Assembly: GCA_949372755.1 (NCBI GenBank)
Contig: CASIBO010000002.1
Location: forward strand, 62,001-126,000
Direction: 5' to 3'
Origin: UBA9926 sp018645765
GTDB taxonomy: Bacteria > Pseudomonadota > Gammaproteobacteria > Pseudomonadales > Azotimanducaceae
Length of the DNA stretch: 64,000 bases
Made by a program: the position numbers and the translations under genes. Shown here piece after piece: positions 18,110 to 26,472 of this stretch. Under the pieces are notes generated by a model, which was not told where the DNA came from, did no database searches, and saw only the letters and a list, made by a program, of their open reading frames with translations. Positions within the stretch are counted from its first letter, which is position 1. The number at the start of each line of letters is the position of its first letter.

Positions 18110-19924
18110 CTACTGCCCGGAAAACGATTCGGGCTCAGCCTCTGAGTGCTGTGGTTGGTTAAACTGTAGTTTAACCATTTCACGGTATAAAGGCTCATGT
18201 TCCATAAGCCATTGGTGCTGGCCAATATTGATAACCTTGCCCTCAACCATCACCAGGATTCGGTCTGCGTTCATAACGGTTGCAAGCCGATGCGCAATGA
18301 CGAGGGTCGTGCGCTGATGGCGGAGCTGATCGAGTGCTGCCTGAACCAGGCGCTCACTTTCAGCATCGAGCGCATTGGTCGCCTCATCCAAAAGCAAGAT
18401 CGTGGGATTCTTGAGCACGGCTCTAGCAATGGCAATGCGTTGACGCTGACCGCCCGATAACCGCGCGCCCTTTTCGCCAAGATCCGTGTCATAGCCTTCG
18501 GGCAAGGCGGCTAAAAAGTCATGTGCATGCGCGATCTTTGCCGCTTGGATAACTGCCGCATCCGTGGCCTCTGGCGCGCCAAAGCGAATATTGTCTTTCG
18601 CGCTGACACCAAAAATAACGGTATCCTGCGGCACGATGCCAATGAATTGTCGTAACGTTTTAAGCGATAGCTGCCGCAGGCCAATACCATCAATTTTGAT
18701 CTGACCAGACTGAGGGTCATACATTCGCAGCAGCAACTGAAACACCGTTGACTTGCCTGCGCCCGATGGCCCAACCACCGCAATCTGCTCACCCGGTTCA
18801 ATGGTCAAGCTTAAGTCTTTTATCGCTCGTGACTCTGGCCTTGATGGGTAGCTAAAGCTAACGGACGCCAACTCTAATCGCCCTGGGCTTTTTTCAACCA
18901 GCGTTTCCGGCGCCTCGGGGCTGACCACTTCCGGACGCAACAGCAAGAGCTGACCCAAGCGCTCCATCGCGCCTGCAGCACGCTGAAGCTCTCCCCAAAA
19001 CTCGATGAGCGCGCCGCCGGACGCCCCAATTAGCACGGCATAGATCACAAACTGACCCAACTCCCCACCCGTAATTTCTTGAGCCAATACCGCCCGCGCG
19101 CCGACCCACAGCACGACAATAAAGGCGCCGAACAGGCCCGTCATCGCAACCGTTGTTAATAATGCCCGGGCTTTGATTCTCGCAACCGCGGTGGTGAAGC
19201 TGCTCTCGACTGCTGCTTCAAATCTTGCAGTCTCGACGGGTTCAGCGGTAAACATCTGCACCGTTTGCACCGCATTGAGCATCTCGCCCGCTTGACCGCT
19301 GGCATCGGCTATGCGGTCTTGTGAGTCTCGAGACAACCGCCGAACCCAACGACCGATGATCATGACCGGCGCAATGACTGCCGGTAATAAAACGAGCAAC
19401 ATGAGCGTCAGTTTTAGATTGGTAAATCCCAAAAGCACCAGGGCACCCAAAAATTGAATGCTCGACCGTAAGACAATCGATAACCCCACCCCAGAGATGG
19501 ATTGAATTAACGTGGTATCGGTGGTCAATCGAGAGAGCACCTCACCGACCTTCGTGGACTCAAAAAACTTCATATCCATAGCCAGAACTTGACTAAAGAC
19601 CTGATTGCGAAGATCGGCAACCACACGCTCGCCGAGCCAATTGACAAAATAGGCACGCGCTGCGCCAAACACGCCAATCAATACTGCAAATCCCATGAGC
19701 ACGAAAAAGTACTGATCAATTTGAGAGGCGGCTTCTGATGAGAAACCCTGATCAATCACATCCCGGACCGCCATCGGCATCAGCAGAACCGCCGCCGAGG
19801 ACAAAAGTAGCGCAACGAGTGCAAGGACCAACGTGCGCCAGTAGGGTGTAATGAAGGGCACCAGCATTAGCAAGGGCCGAATGGACTTGCTGATGGGGCG
19901 ATCTTCTAATGCTGCGTCGGTCAT
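18110..19924 (-). CDS. ABC exporter, fused permease and ATPase (MsbA/BmrA-like)
   Basis: A half-transporter of about 604 residues. The N-terminal ABC membrane domain (~30-320) has six hydrophobic segments. The C-terminal nucleotide-binding domain has Walker A GPSGAGKST, signature LSGGQRQR, Walker B TILLLDEATNALD and an H-loop VIAHR. It would work as a homodimer exporting a lipid, drug or glycolipid. I chose the ATG at 19924 (AGGAA upstream, family-like N-terminus); the frame extends about 45 codons further upstream with unconvincing sequence. The neighbouring sulfotransferase suggests a shared substrate. An unusual tandem repeat lies about 200 nt upstream of this start, on its leader side. 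Confidence 0.9.
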   Translation of the reverse strand: MTDAALEDRPISKSIRPLLMLVPFITPYWRTLVLALVALLLSSAAVLLMPMAVRDVIDQGFSSEAASQIDQYFFVLMGFAVLIGVFGAARAYFVNWLGERVVADLRNQVFSQVLAMDMKFFESTKVGEVLSRLTTDTTLIQSISGVGLSIVLRSSIQFLGALVLLGFTNLKLTLMLLVLLPAVIAPVMIIGRWVRRLSRDSQDRIADASGQAGEMLNAVQTVQMFTAEPVETARFEAAVESSFTTAVARIKARALLTTVAMTGLFGAFIVVLWVGARAVLAQEITGGELGQFVIYAVLIGASGGALIEFWGELQRAAGAMERLGQLLLLRPEVVSPEAPETLVEKSPGRLELASVSFSYPSRPESRAIKDLSLTIEPGEQIAVVGPSGAGKSTVFQLLLRMYDPQSGQIKIDGIGLRQLSLKTLRQFIGIVPQDTVIFGVSAKDNIRFGAPEATDAAVIQAAKIAHAHDFLAALPEGYDTDLGEKGARLSGGQRQRIAIARAVLKNPTILLLDEATNALDAESERLVQAALDQLRHQRTTLVIAHRLATVMNADRILVMVEGKVINIGQHQWLMEHEPLYREMVKLQFNQPQHSEAEPESFSGQ

Positions 19925-20121
19925 AGGATTCCTGATCACAACCGTCATTGATTGCGGGTTGCGTTGCGCATTAGACCACATCCAACAAAGCCAGCGAACA
20001 CCTGACGCTTTGGGCGCCCCGAACAGCGCACGATCAAGTTCTAAAAGGCGGTCTGCCAAGGATTAAATTGAGAAACCGTGTCCACTTTTCGTTCCAGCCC
20101 GGCTGGACTGCCTGCCAAACC

Positions 20122-20307
20122 CGATCAGGGCTGTCTACAAAAAACGCTCAGGGCTGTCCACAAAAAACGCTCAGGGCTGTCTCACAAAAAACGCTCAGGG
20201 CTGTTAGTTAAAACGCTCAGGGCTGTCTATAAAAACGCTCAGGGCTGTCAAAAAACGCTCAGGGCTGTACAAACGCTCAGGGCTGTTAGTTAAAACGCTC
20301 AGGGCTG
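20122..20307. repeat. Nine-copy short tandem repeat with conserved core CGCTCAGGGCTG
   Basis: A 12-nt core CGCTCAGGGCTG recurs nine times, beginning at 20122 (variant CGATCAGGGCTG), 20145, 20168, 20192, 20214, 20236, 20256, 20274 and 20296. Start-to-start distances are 23, 23, 24, 22, 22, 20, 18 and 22. The cores are joined by short A-rich linkers such as TCTACAAAAAA and TTAGTTAAAA; the latter linker occurs twice. A degenerate trace (ATCAGGCGTG) follows near 20332. Periods are not multiples of three, so it is not a coding repeat. Linkers of 6-12 nt exclude CRISPR. It fills the gap between the end of the UMF1 transporter gene and the start of the ABC exporter, both minus-strand. Confidence 0.9.
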
Positions 20308-20345
20308 CTCATAAAAAATCTATCAGGCGTGCCTGTCGAGGCGAG

Positions 20346-21755
20346 TCAGGTTGTCGGTGTTTCTGAACGCACGTCGGTCACCGCAAACAACATACCCCCT
20401 CCGACGGCGATCAACACTACGAGCGAGGCGAACCCAGCGCGCTGCGAATCAAACCACTGGGTTGTAGTGGCGACCAGCAAAGGTGCTAAAAAGGCGGTCA
20501 CCGAGCCCGACAGTCCGTAAAGCCCAAAAAACTGGGTCGCTTTTTCCGGCGGACAAATCTTTGCCATGAGCGTTCTGGAAGCGGACAAAGCGGTCACAAA
20601 GAACAGGGCAAAAACTTGATTGGTTGCGAAATAAACCACCTCCGAAAGGGTTGTGAAATAAGGGAAATCCCAAATGGGCTGCGTTGACACCCTAAACCAG
20701 AATCCGATCTGGTCGGTCTGAATCGAAACCAATGCCAGCAGAATCAAACACGTCATAAACACCGAGACCTTTAGCGTGACCAATGACCCCAGCCGATCAT
20801 CGATACGGCCCCCTAAATACGCGCCAATCATGGCGGACACGCTCGTGCACAACCCAAAGATCAAGAGCGAGATGGTGTCCCAATCAAAGGTTCCGGCGGC
20901 ATAGACGCCGCCGAAAACCAATACACCGACCATGCCATCGTTGAACAGCATTCGTGCCAAAAGATAACGTGCAATATTGGCGTAATGTTTAAGTTGGGAG
21001 ACTGTCGCAAGGACATCTTGAATCCCAGACTTTGCTGCCTGCCCAATCGTCAATCCGGACTTGGGCGTATCCGGCGTAAAAATGAGCAGCGGTAAGGTCA
21101 ACACCAACATCCAGATCCCGGCGATGGGCCCAACGATACGGTCCTGTTCGTGCGCGGCCTGATCAAGCCCCCACCAGGCGGTCTCCGGTAAAAACCACCA
21201 AGTCTGCGCACCAGGCAAGGCAAAGGCATACAGCACAAACAACATCAGCGATAACCCGCCCAGATTGCCCAAAGAGAAGGCCAGACCCGACACCAAGCCA
21301 GCTCGATTTGCAGGCGTGATCGCCGGTAACATCGCGTTATGGAATACTTCCGAGTAAGCGAACGCAATATTAATGAGTAGCAGCAGCCCGAAGCCCCACC
21401 AGAGCGTTGCGCCGGCCGCATTGGGCGTGATGAACCAAAGTAAACAGGCGCCAACTCCCATAAAAATAACGGTTCCCGCAATCCAGGGCTTACGGCGACC
21501 CTGCTTGTCGGCGATCGCGCCCAAAAACGGAATGGTCAATGCCAGGAACGCACCAGCCGCCGCATTCAAATAACCGATTAACGTTTGGCCATAGACTGGG
21601 TCGCCAACCACGACACTACTGAAATAAGGGAAGAAAATGTAAATGACCACCAGGATGTAATACGGGTCTCGACCCAATTGACCACTGGTCCAACTGAAAT
21701 ACCCCAAGGGAGAGGCTGCCGGTGTTCCTGCGATCGAAAGTACTGGTGTCGACAT
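20346..21755 (-). CDS. UMF1-family (Atg22-like) MFS transporter
   Basis: A 469-residue membrane protein with about 12 hydrophobic segments. The N-terminal DPYYILVVIYIFFPYF segment, the GAIADKQGRRKPW loop and the C-terminal FFGLYGLSGSVTAFLAP match the UMF1/Atg22-like MFS family, whose substrates are poorly known (amino-acid-like efflux in yeast vacuoles). AAGGAGG precedes the ATG by 5 nt. It follows the CoA-transferase gene by about 49 nt on the same strand, so the two may be co-transcribed and may deal with the same organic acid (inference). Its stop lies immediately beside the tandem-repeat tract. Confidence 0.85.
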   Translation of the reverse strand: MSTPVLSIAGTPAASPLGYFSWTSGQLGRDPYYILVVIYIFFPYFSSVVVGDPVYGQTLIGYLNAAAGAFLALTIPFLGAIADKQGRRKPWIAGTVIFMGVGACLLWFITPNAAGATLWWGFGLLLLINIAFAYSEVFHNAMLPAITPANRAGLVSGLAFSLGNLGGLSLMLFVLYAFALPGAQTWWFLPETAWWGLDQAAHEQDRIVGPIAGIWMLVLTLPLLIFTPDTPKSGLTIGQAAKSGIQDVLATVSQLKHYANIARYLLARMLFNDGMVGVLVFGGVYAAGTFDWDTISLLIFGLCTSVSAMIGAYLGGRIDDRLGSLVTLKVSVFMTCLILLALVSIQTDQIGFWFRVSTQPIWDFPYFTTLSEVVYFATNQVFALFFVTALSASRTLMAKICPPEKATQFFGLYGLSGSVTAFLAPLLVATTTQWFDSQRAGFASLVVLIAVGGGMLFAVTDVRSETPTT

Positions 21756-21804
21756 CGAGCCTCCTTAAACGATCTTGGCGCCTTATCAGTGACGCAACCC
21801 CGCA

Positions 21805-22896
21805 TTATCCAATGGCACCCGCTTGAGCCCATTCGATCAACGTGTCCATACTGTACCCTAAGCCCATAAGGACTGCTGCGGTATGCTCACCGACATCGGG
21901 GGATGGTCGGTTTGGACCATGGCCCGTTTCGCCAAACCGGGCCGGCGCTCGAGGATGAATCATCGCGCCCGCTCGAGGGTGCTGAAGCCGCTCGAGGGTT
22001 TCGGCGGCTTGAATTTGAGGGTCACTCACAAGATCATCACGCCGATTAACGCGTCCGACCGGGATTTCATTTGCGGCAAAAAGATCGATCAGTTCTTCAG
22101 TGGAATAGGCGCTACAATCCCCGTTTAATGGTTGCGACACAATCGCGCCATCGCGGGTCGTGCTGACTTCGTACAGATCCGCAAGGTCACCCGCAAGCGC
22201 GGCCCCATCGCCTTCAAAGCTCTGGTTCCACATCAGATCCGCCCAATTAAAGTAGACCGCCGTATCGAGCATGGACAAGGCGATATGTTGCCCCCCTGCG
22301 CCACGCTCGCGTGCGAACAAGGCAGCCGTCATAGCCTGAGCCGCCGTTAGCGCTGTGACCTTGTCAAAAATGATGGTCCGCACCATGGCGTAGGGGTCTT
22401 GCACGCCTTGCGCTTCGAGGAGACCGCTCATACCCTGGATAACATAGTCATACACTTTCTGACCGGCGTAAGGTCCAACTTCCCCCATGCCGGATATCGA
22501 AAGATAAATCAGTTCCGGAAACCGAGGTTTCAAGGTTTCGTAATCAAGGCCCAATCGCTTCATCTTGCCCGGCCGATAATTCTGCAAAACAACATCAGCC
22601 GTGCCAATCAACTCCTCTGCGAGCTGTCGACCTTGGGGATGCTTTAAATTAAGGCAAACGGATTTCTTATTGCGATTGATCAACGTAAAGATCGCGCTGA
22701 CCCCATTGCGGCTCGCTCCCAACCCCCGAACGCCATCGCCCCAGCCTGGTGGCTCGATTTTAATGACCTCGGCGCCCTGATCGGCCAGCATCACGGCGGC
22801 CATAGGACCAGAAACCACAGCCGACAGGTCGACGATGCGCACACCCGCAAGCGGACCATTAGATGCGGGAAACGTTGAGGTGGACTCTTCAGACAT
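21805..22896 (-). CDS. CaiB/BaiF-type (family III) CoA transferase, internally short
   Basis: A protein of about 363 residues. The N-terminal part is canonical: GPLAGVRIVDLSAVVSGPMA at ~14-33, EVIKIEPPG, NRNKKSVCLNLKHPQG, VLQNYRPG, and the likely catalytic Asp in IIFDKVTAL (~178). After TTRDGAIVSQP the sequence jumps almost directly to EELIDLFAANEIPVGRVN. The segment that in relatives carries the w..l....g......d.rf region is missing, roughly 40-50 residues. The fold may still form, but activity is uncertain. A TTG at 22917 and an ATG at 22896 are both possible starts; neither has a strong ribosome site. It would move CoA between carboxylic acids. Confidence 0.82.
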   Translation of the reverse strand: MSEESTSTFPASNGPLAGVRIVDLSAVVSGPMAAVMLADQGAEVIKIEPPGWGDGVRGLGASRNGVSAIFTLINRNKKSVCLNLKHPQGRQLAEELIGTADVVLQNYRPGKMKRLGLDYETLKPRFPELIYLSISGMGEVGPYAGQKVYDYVIQGMSGLLEAQGVQDPYAMVRTIIFDKVTALTAAQAMTAALFARERGAGGQHIALSMLDTAVYFNWADLMWNQSFEGDGAALAGDLADLYEVSTTRDGAIVSQPLNGDCSAYSTEELIDLFAANEIPVGRVNRRDDLVSDPQIQAAETLERLQHPRAGAMIHPRAPARFGETGHGPNRPSPDVGEHTAAVLMGLGYSMDTLIEWAQAGAIG

Positions 22897-23040
22897 GCCT
22901 GCATTGGATCTCGGCAATGAGGGTGAGTCAACGCTTAATTAGCAGGATCAATCGCAACGGCCCATTGTCTTTAAAAACCTGGCCGCTTGTCGGGCAATGC
23001 TCGGCAGCTTCAACCAGGCAAAAAAGCGCAGGCTCCGATC

Positions 23041-23110
23041 CAGTGATTAATATAAGTACATTTTGGAATATATTAGTTTTAATTTATTCCTTATAACAAT
23101 TGAATTGGCC
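23041..23110. promoter_or_regulatory. AT-rich island with dyad upstream of phzF
   Basis: A strikingly AT-rich 70-bp stretch in otherwise GC-rich DNA. It includes a GGAATA...TATTCC dyad (23065-23090) and a TATAAC hexamer at 23092-23097. It lies in the divergent gap between the CoA transferase and the genes leading to phzF, so it plausibly contains a promoter or UP-like element. No clean -35 was found. Confidence 0.4.
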
Positions 23111-23171
23111 TTGCTACATTGCCCTCCGCAGTCTTTAACAACCCGTCACAACACCTCCGGAGAAACTCCTC

Positions 23172-23330
23172 ATGGCACAATCTCAAAGAGCGGTCGCAGA
23201 CCATTACCCAACCACCCCGAATCAACCTGAGATCAAGCGTTGTCTGCCAAACACCCGCCCCGACATCGAACTCTCGGAGTGGGATCGGGCACGCCAAAGC
23301 AGCAAGACCTGGTCCATGGAACAAGATTAA
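23172..23330 (+). CDS. Possible small protein (52 aa), unknown
   Basis: ATG at 23172, TAA at 23328-23330, giving a hydrophilic 52-residue product that starts MAQSQRAVADHYPTTP. A GGAG motif sits before it, but it can pair with CTCC 3 nt downstream, so the ribosome site may be hidden in a small hairpin (GGAG AAA CTCC). I do not recognise the product. It overlaps the second small frame at 23240-23461, and the two could be pieces of one frameshifted gene. Low confidence that it is translated. Confidence 0.25.
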   Translation: MAQSQRAVADHYPTTPNQPEIKRCLPNTRPDIELSEWDRARQSSKTWSMEQD

Positions 23331-23461
23331 GGCAGGCAGGCCAACCGCAGCGGGTTTTCGATGCCCGTGCGCAAGCTCGCAGCATGGGTTGTCGTATTGA
23401 TCCGCTGCCGAACCTCGCGTGCACTGATGCCTATTTCACAGCACTGGATGGCATGACATGA
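23240..23461 (+). pseudogene. Small open frame coupled to phzF by ATGA; possible gene remnant
   Basis: A 73-residue frame starting only from a TTG. Its C-terminal half has a protein-like sequence (RVFDARAQARSMGCRIDP, then LACTDAYFTALDGM). Its TGA overlaps the phzF ATG as ATGA, an arrangement usual for translationally coupled genes. There is no good start of its own, and the upstream small frame (23172-23330) is in a different phase, so a frameshifted remnant is a reasonable reading. No family recognised. Confidence 0.25.
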
Positions 23462-24252
23462 AGCTACCCTACTTTCTGATCGACGCGTTTACCGATCGAG
23501 CGTTTACGGGCAACCCAGCGGCAGTGTATGTGCTGAAAGAACCCCTATCCGACGACCTCATGCAAAAGATTGCAGCGGAGATGAATCTTTCCGAAACGGC
23601 ATTCGTGCTGCGGAGCCGCAATGCAACCCGCCTGCGTTGGTTCACCCCCACAACGGAAGTTGATCTTTGTGGTCATGCAACTCTGGCCAGCGCCCACGCG
23701 CTGTTTACGGCGATCGATCAACCTCGGAGCGGTGTCATTACCTTTGACTCGGCGAGTGGCGCGTTAATCTGCAAGCAAACCCCAGCCGGCATTCGTTTGG
23801 ATTTTCCTGCGACCCCACCGAGCCCTGTGCCCACCGATGCGATCATTTTCAAACAGCTAGGGGTGACCGACCCAATCTACTTCGGACAATCAAAGTTCGA
23901 CTATCTGATTCACCTGCCGCGCGAAGAAGATGTACAGGCCCTAGCCCCTAACTTCTCGGCCTTGGCAGGTATTGCGACACGCGGTTTTATCGTGACCGCT
24001 GAGGCCAATGCGGCAGACTTGGATTTCGTCTCACGTTTTTTTGCACCGGCAACCGGTGTTAATGAAGACCCCGTGACGGGATCGGCCCATTGCTGTCTGG
24101 GGCCCTACTGGGCCACGTACCTGAACAAGCCTGCTCTGCACGCGGCCCAACGCTCCGAACGTGGCGGCAACTTAGCGGTTGAAGTCGTTGCCGACCGGGT
24201 TTTGCTCACGGGTCGCGCCGTATTGGTCGGTCGCGGCGAGTTACTGCTTTAA
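23458..24252 (+). CDS. PhzF-family isomerase/epimerase-like protein
   Basis: A 264-residue PhzF/DapF-fold protein. The family N-terminus (FLIDAFTDRAFTGNPAAVY) is followed by MNLSETAFV with the catalytic-type Glu46, then DLCGHATLASAHALF (~70-84), and the C-terminal NEDPVTGSAHCCLGPYW (~200). PhzF itself isomerises a dihydro-hydroxyanthranilate in phenazine synthesis. No other phenazine gene is here, so this is one of the many stand-alone homologues with unknown substrate. Its ATG overlaps the stop of a small upstream frame. Confidence 0.9.
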   Translation: MKLPYFLIDAFTDRAFTGNPAAVYVLKEPLSDDLMQKIAAEMNLSETAFVLRSRNATRLRWFTPTTEVDLCGHATLASAHALFTAIDQPRSGVITFDSASGALICKQTPAGIRLDFPATPPSPVPTDAIIFKQLGVTDPIYFGQSKFDYLIHLPREEDVQALAPNFSALAGIATRGFIVTAEANAADLDFVSRFFAPATGVNEDPVTGSAHCCLGPYWATYLNKPALHAAQRSERGGNLAVEVVADRVLLTGRAVLVGRGELLL

Positions 24253-24451
24253 AAAGCAGCGCCCGTTCTGGCGCAACCTTGACCCAGCACGAGGAAAAAC
24301 CCAGCAAATGCTGATTTTTTTCAATCACCGATTACAGCGATCAGTTTAAATCAAACCGGTCTGACTGCATCCCTTTAGCCCAGGCCGCAACCAAGGCGCC
24401 TAGACCTTATCTCATCCATCAAATCGAACGCCGCAGGTCTATTACCCGCTA

Positions 24452-24473
24452 TAACCCAGTCAGTAATGGGTTA
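24452..24473. promoter_or_regulatory. Operator-like perfect dyad upstream of Baeyer-Villiger monooxygenase
   Basis: TAACCCA-N8-TGGGTTA, with 7-bp perfect arms, 70 nt before the chosen start at 24543. A short GCGCG-GAGA-CGCGC hairpin follows it and precedes a T-rich run. The size and symmetry suit a dimeric repressor site, but no regulator gene is adjacent. The remainder of 24253-24542 shows nothing else. Confidence 0.45.
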
Positions 24474-24542
24474 CAGCCGCGCGGAGACGCGCCCTTCTGT
24501 TTTATGCTTTACTTTGGGATCCAATTGACGATTCAACCTACC

Positions 24543-26351
24543 ATGACCGACGTTTTAAACATCGCAGCCACACTAAGCTTTGATCCAGATGCCCTCCGAC
24601 AAAAATATCGTTTGGAACGGGACAAGCGAATCCGAGCTGCTGGTAATCAGCAATACCTTGAGGTCGACGGGGACTTCTCAAATTACATTGACGATCCCTA
24701 TAGCGCTGCCATCGAATCCAGAGACCCACTGACCGATACCGTTGACGTTGTTATTATTGGCGGCGGCTTTGGCGGCCTGATCTCCGGCGCTCGGCTAAAA
24801 GAAGCTGGCATTAAAGGTGTTCGCATCATCGAAAAAGGCAGCGACTTCGGCGGCACTTGGTATTGGAACCGCTACCCAGGCGCCGCTTGCGATACCGAGT
24901 CCTATGTCTATTTGCCGCTATGTGACGAATTGGGAATTGTGCCCACGGAGAAATATGCCCAGGGTCCGGAAATCTTTGCCCACAGCCAACACATCGCCCG
25001 ACACTATGACCTATACCAAAATGCGTGCCTACAGACCCAAGTCACTGACCTGCAGTGGGATGAAGCTGGACTGCATTGGTTGATCACGACCGATCGCGGC
25101 GACGCAATGCGCGCCCGCTTTGTCATTATGTCGAACGGGCCGTTGAACCGCCCCAAACTACCGGGCATACCCGGTATCACGCAATTTAAAGGTCACACCT
25201 TTCATACCAGTCGATGGGATTATGACTATACAGGCGGCACCTCGAGCGGCAATCTTGAAAAGCTTCGCAATCAACGCGTTGGCATCATTGGTACGGGCGC
25301 CACCGCGGTTCAATGCATTCCTCATTTGGGCGAGGCAGCCAAGGCGCTCTATGTTTTTCAACGGACCCCTTCGTCGATTGATGTTCGTGCGAACCGTCCG
25401 ACAGATCCAGATTGGGAAAAAACGCTGACCGAAGGCTGGCAAAAAGCGAGGATGGAAAATTTTAATGCCCTAACGTCTGGGCGAATTGTTGAAGAAGATT
25501 TGGTCATGGACGGCTGGACCGAGATCATTCGAAATCTGATCTCAATGGCGAATTATCGCGGCAAGGATATCGACCCAGCGGACATCCCTCGGTTGATGGA
25601 GCTAGCGGATTTTCAAAAAATGCAGCAGATCCGCGCCCGGGTCGATGCCCTGGTCGACGACCCGATCACCGCTGAAGCCTTGAAGCCCTACTACCGGCAA
25701 TTTTGTAAGCGCCCCTGCTTTCACGACAGCTATCTGCAAACGTTTAATCGCCCGAACGTGACCCTCATTGACACCCAAGGGCTTGGTGTTGAGGCGATGA
25801 CTGAAACTGGGGTCGTGGCGCTCGGAAAAACCTACGAGCTTGATTGCGTTATTTTTGCCACCGGTTTTGAAGTTGGCACCGACTATACCCGGCGGGCAGG
25901 ATGTGATCCCACTGGCACTGCGGGCCTCACCCTCAGCAAAAAATGGGCGCAGGGCATCCGCACACTACACGGTCTACACAGCCGCGGATTTCCAAACGTA
26001 TTTTTTATGAGCACCGCCCAAAGCGGCTTTACAACCAGCTTTCCACACGCAATGGATGAAGCCGCGCAGCACATCGCCTACATTGTAGATCGCTGCTTTA
26101 CAGACGATATTAGCGCAATCGAGCCAAGTCAAAAAGCAGAGGATGAGTGGGTTGCAGAAATCATTCAGCTCTCTCGTATCAGCGAGTCGTTTCAAGCCGA
26201 GTGCACACCCGGGTACTACAACAACGAAGGCCAGCCCAGTCCTCGGAGCGCGCAAAACAGCAGCTATGGAAAGGGTCCCATTCCCTTTTTTAGCCGCATG
26301 AAAGCCTGGCGAGACGACGGTGGCCTTGCTGGCCTTGATTGCCGTTCTTAG
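24543..26351 (+). CDS. Flavin-containing Baeyer-Villiger monooxygenase
   Basis: About 602 residues, the size of cyclohexanone/phenylacetone-type BVMOs with an N-terminal extension. The FAD Rossmann motif VVIIGGGFGGLISG is at ~69-82. The BVMO fingerprint FKGHTFHTSRWD (~217-228) lies just before the NADPH Rossmann motif GIIGTGATAVQ (~242-252). YPGAACDTESYVY is also a typical BVMO block. The enzyme would insert oxygen next to a ketone, forming an ester or lactone from NADPH and O2. I favour the ATG at 24543 over one 13 codons upstream on protein grounds; neither has a clear ribosome site. It could act before the nearby esterases and hydrolases in ketone breakdown. Confidence 0.9.
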   Translation: MTDVLNIAATLSFDPDALRQKYRLERDKRIRAAGNQQYLEVDGDFSNYIDDPYSAAIESRDPLTDTVDVVIIGGGFGGLISGARLKEAGIKGVRIIEKGSDFGGTWYWNRYPGAACDTESYVYLPLCDELGIVPTEKYAQGPEIFAHSQHIARHYDLYQNACLQTQVTDLQWDEAGLHWLITTDRGDAMRARFVIMSNGPLNRPKLPGIPGITQFKGHTFHTSRWDYDYTGGTSSGNLEKLRNQRVGIIGTGATAVQCIPHLGEAAKALYVFQRTPSSIDVRANRPTDPDWEKTLTEGWQKARMENFNALTSGRIVEEDLVMDGWTEIIRNLISMANYRGKDIDPADIPRLMELADFQKMQQIRARVDALVDDPITAEALKPYYRQFCKRPCFHDSYLQTFNRPNVTLIDTQGLGVEAMTETGVVALGKTYELDCVIFATGFEVGTDYTRRAGCDPTGTAGLTLSKKWAQGIRTLHGLHSRGFPNVFFMSTAQSGFTTSFPHAMDEAAQHIAYIVDRCFTDDISAIEPSQKAEDEWVAEIIQLSRISESFQAECTPGYYNNEGQPSPRSAQNSSYGKGPIPFFSRMKAWRDDGGLAGLDCRS

Positions 26352-26472
26352 CACGCCGATTCTTCATAGTGAGTGATGAGCCACAACTTTTTTAGGGCTG
26401 ATTCAAAACAGCGGTTGACCGCTCACCCGCTTCCGGATTAAATGCCGCCCCACGCGATTTGGAGCCCTTACC

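Noticed and set aside
20078..20293. Repeat protein encoded across the tandem repeat
   Set aside because: Repeat periods (18-24 nt) are not multiples of three, so the encoded sequence changes phase from unit to unit; there is no ribosome site.
20122..20307. CRISPR array
   Set aside because: Linkers are 6-12 nt and A-rich, repeats are only about 12 nt, and no cas gene is present.
23458..24252. Phenazine biosynthesis locus
   Set aside because: Only a PhzF-fold protein is present; PhzF homologues are widespread outside phenazine producers.
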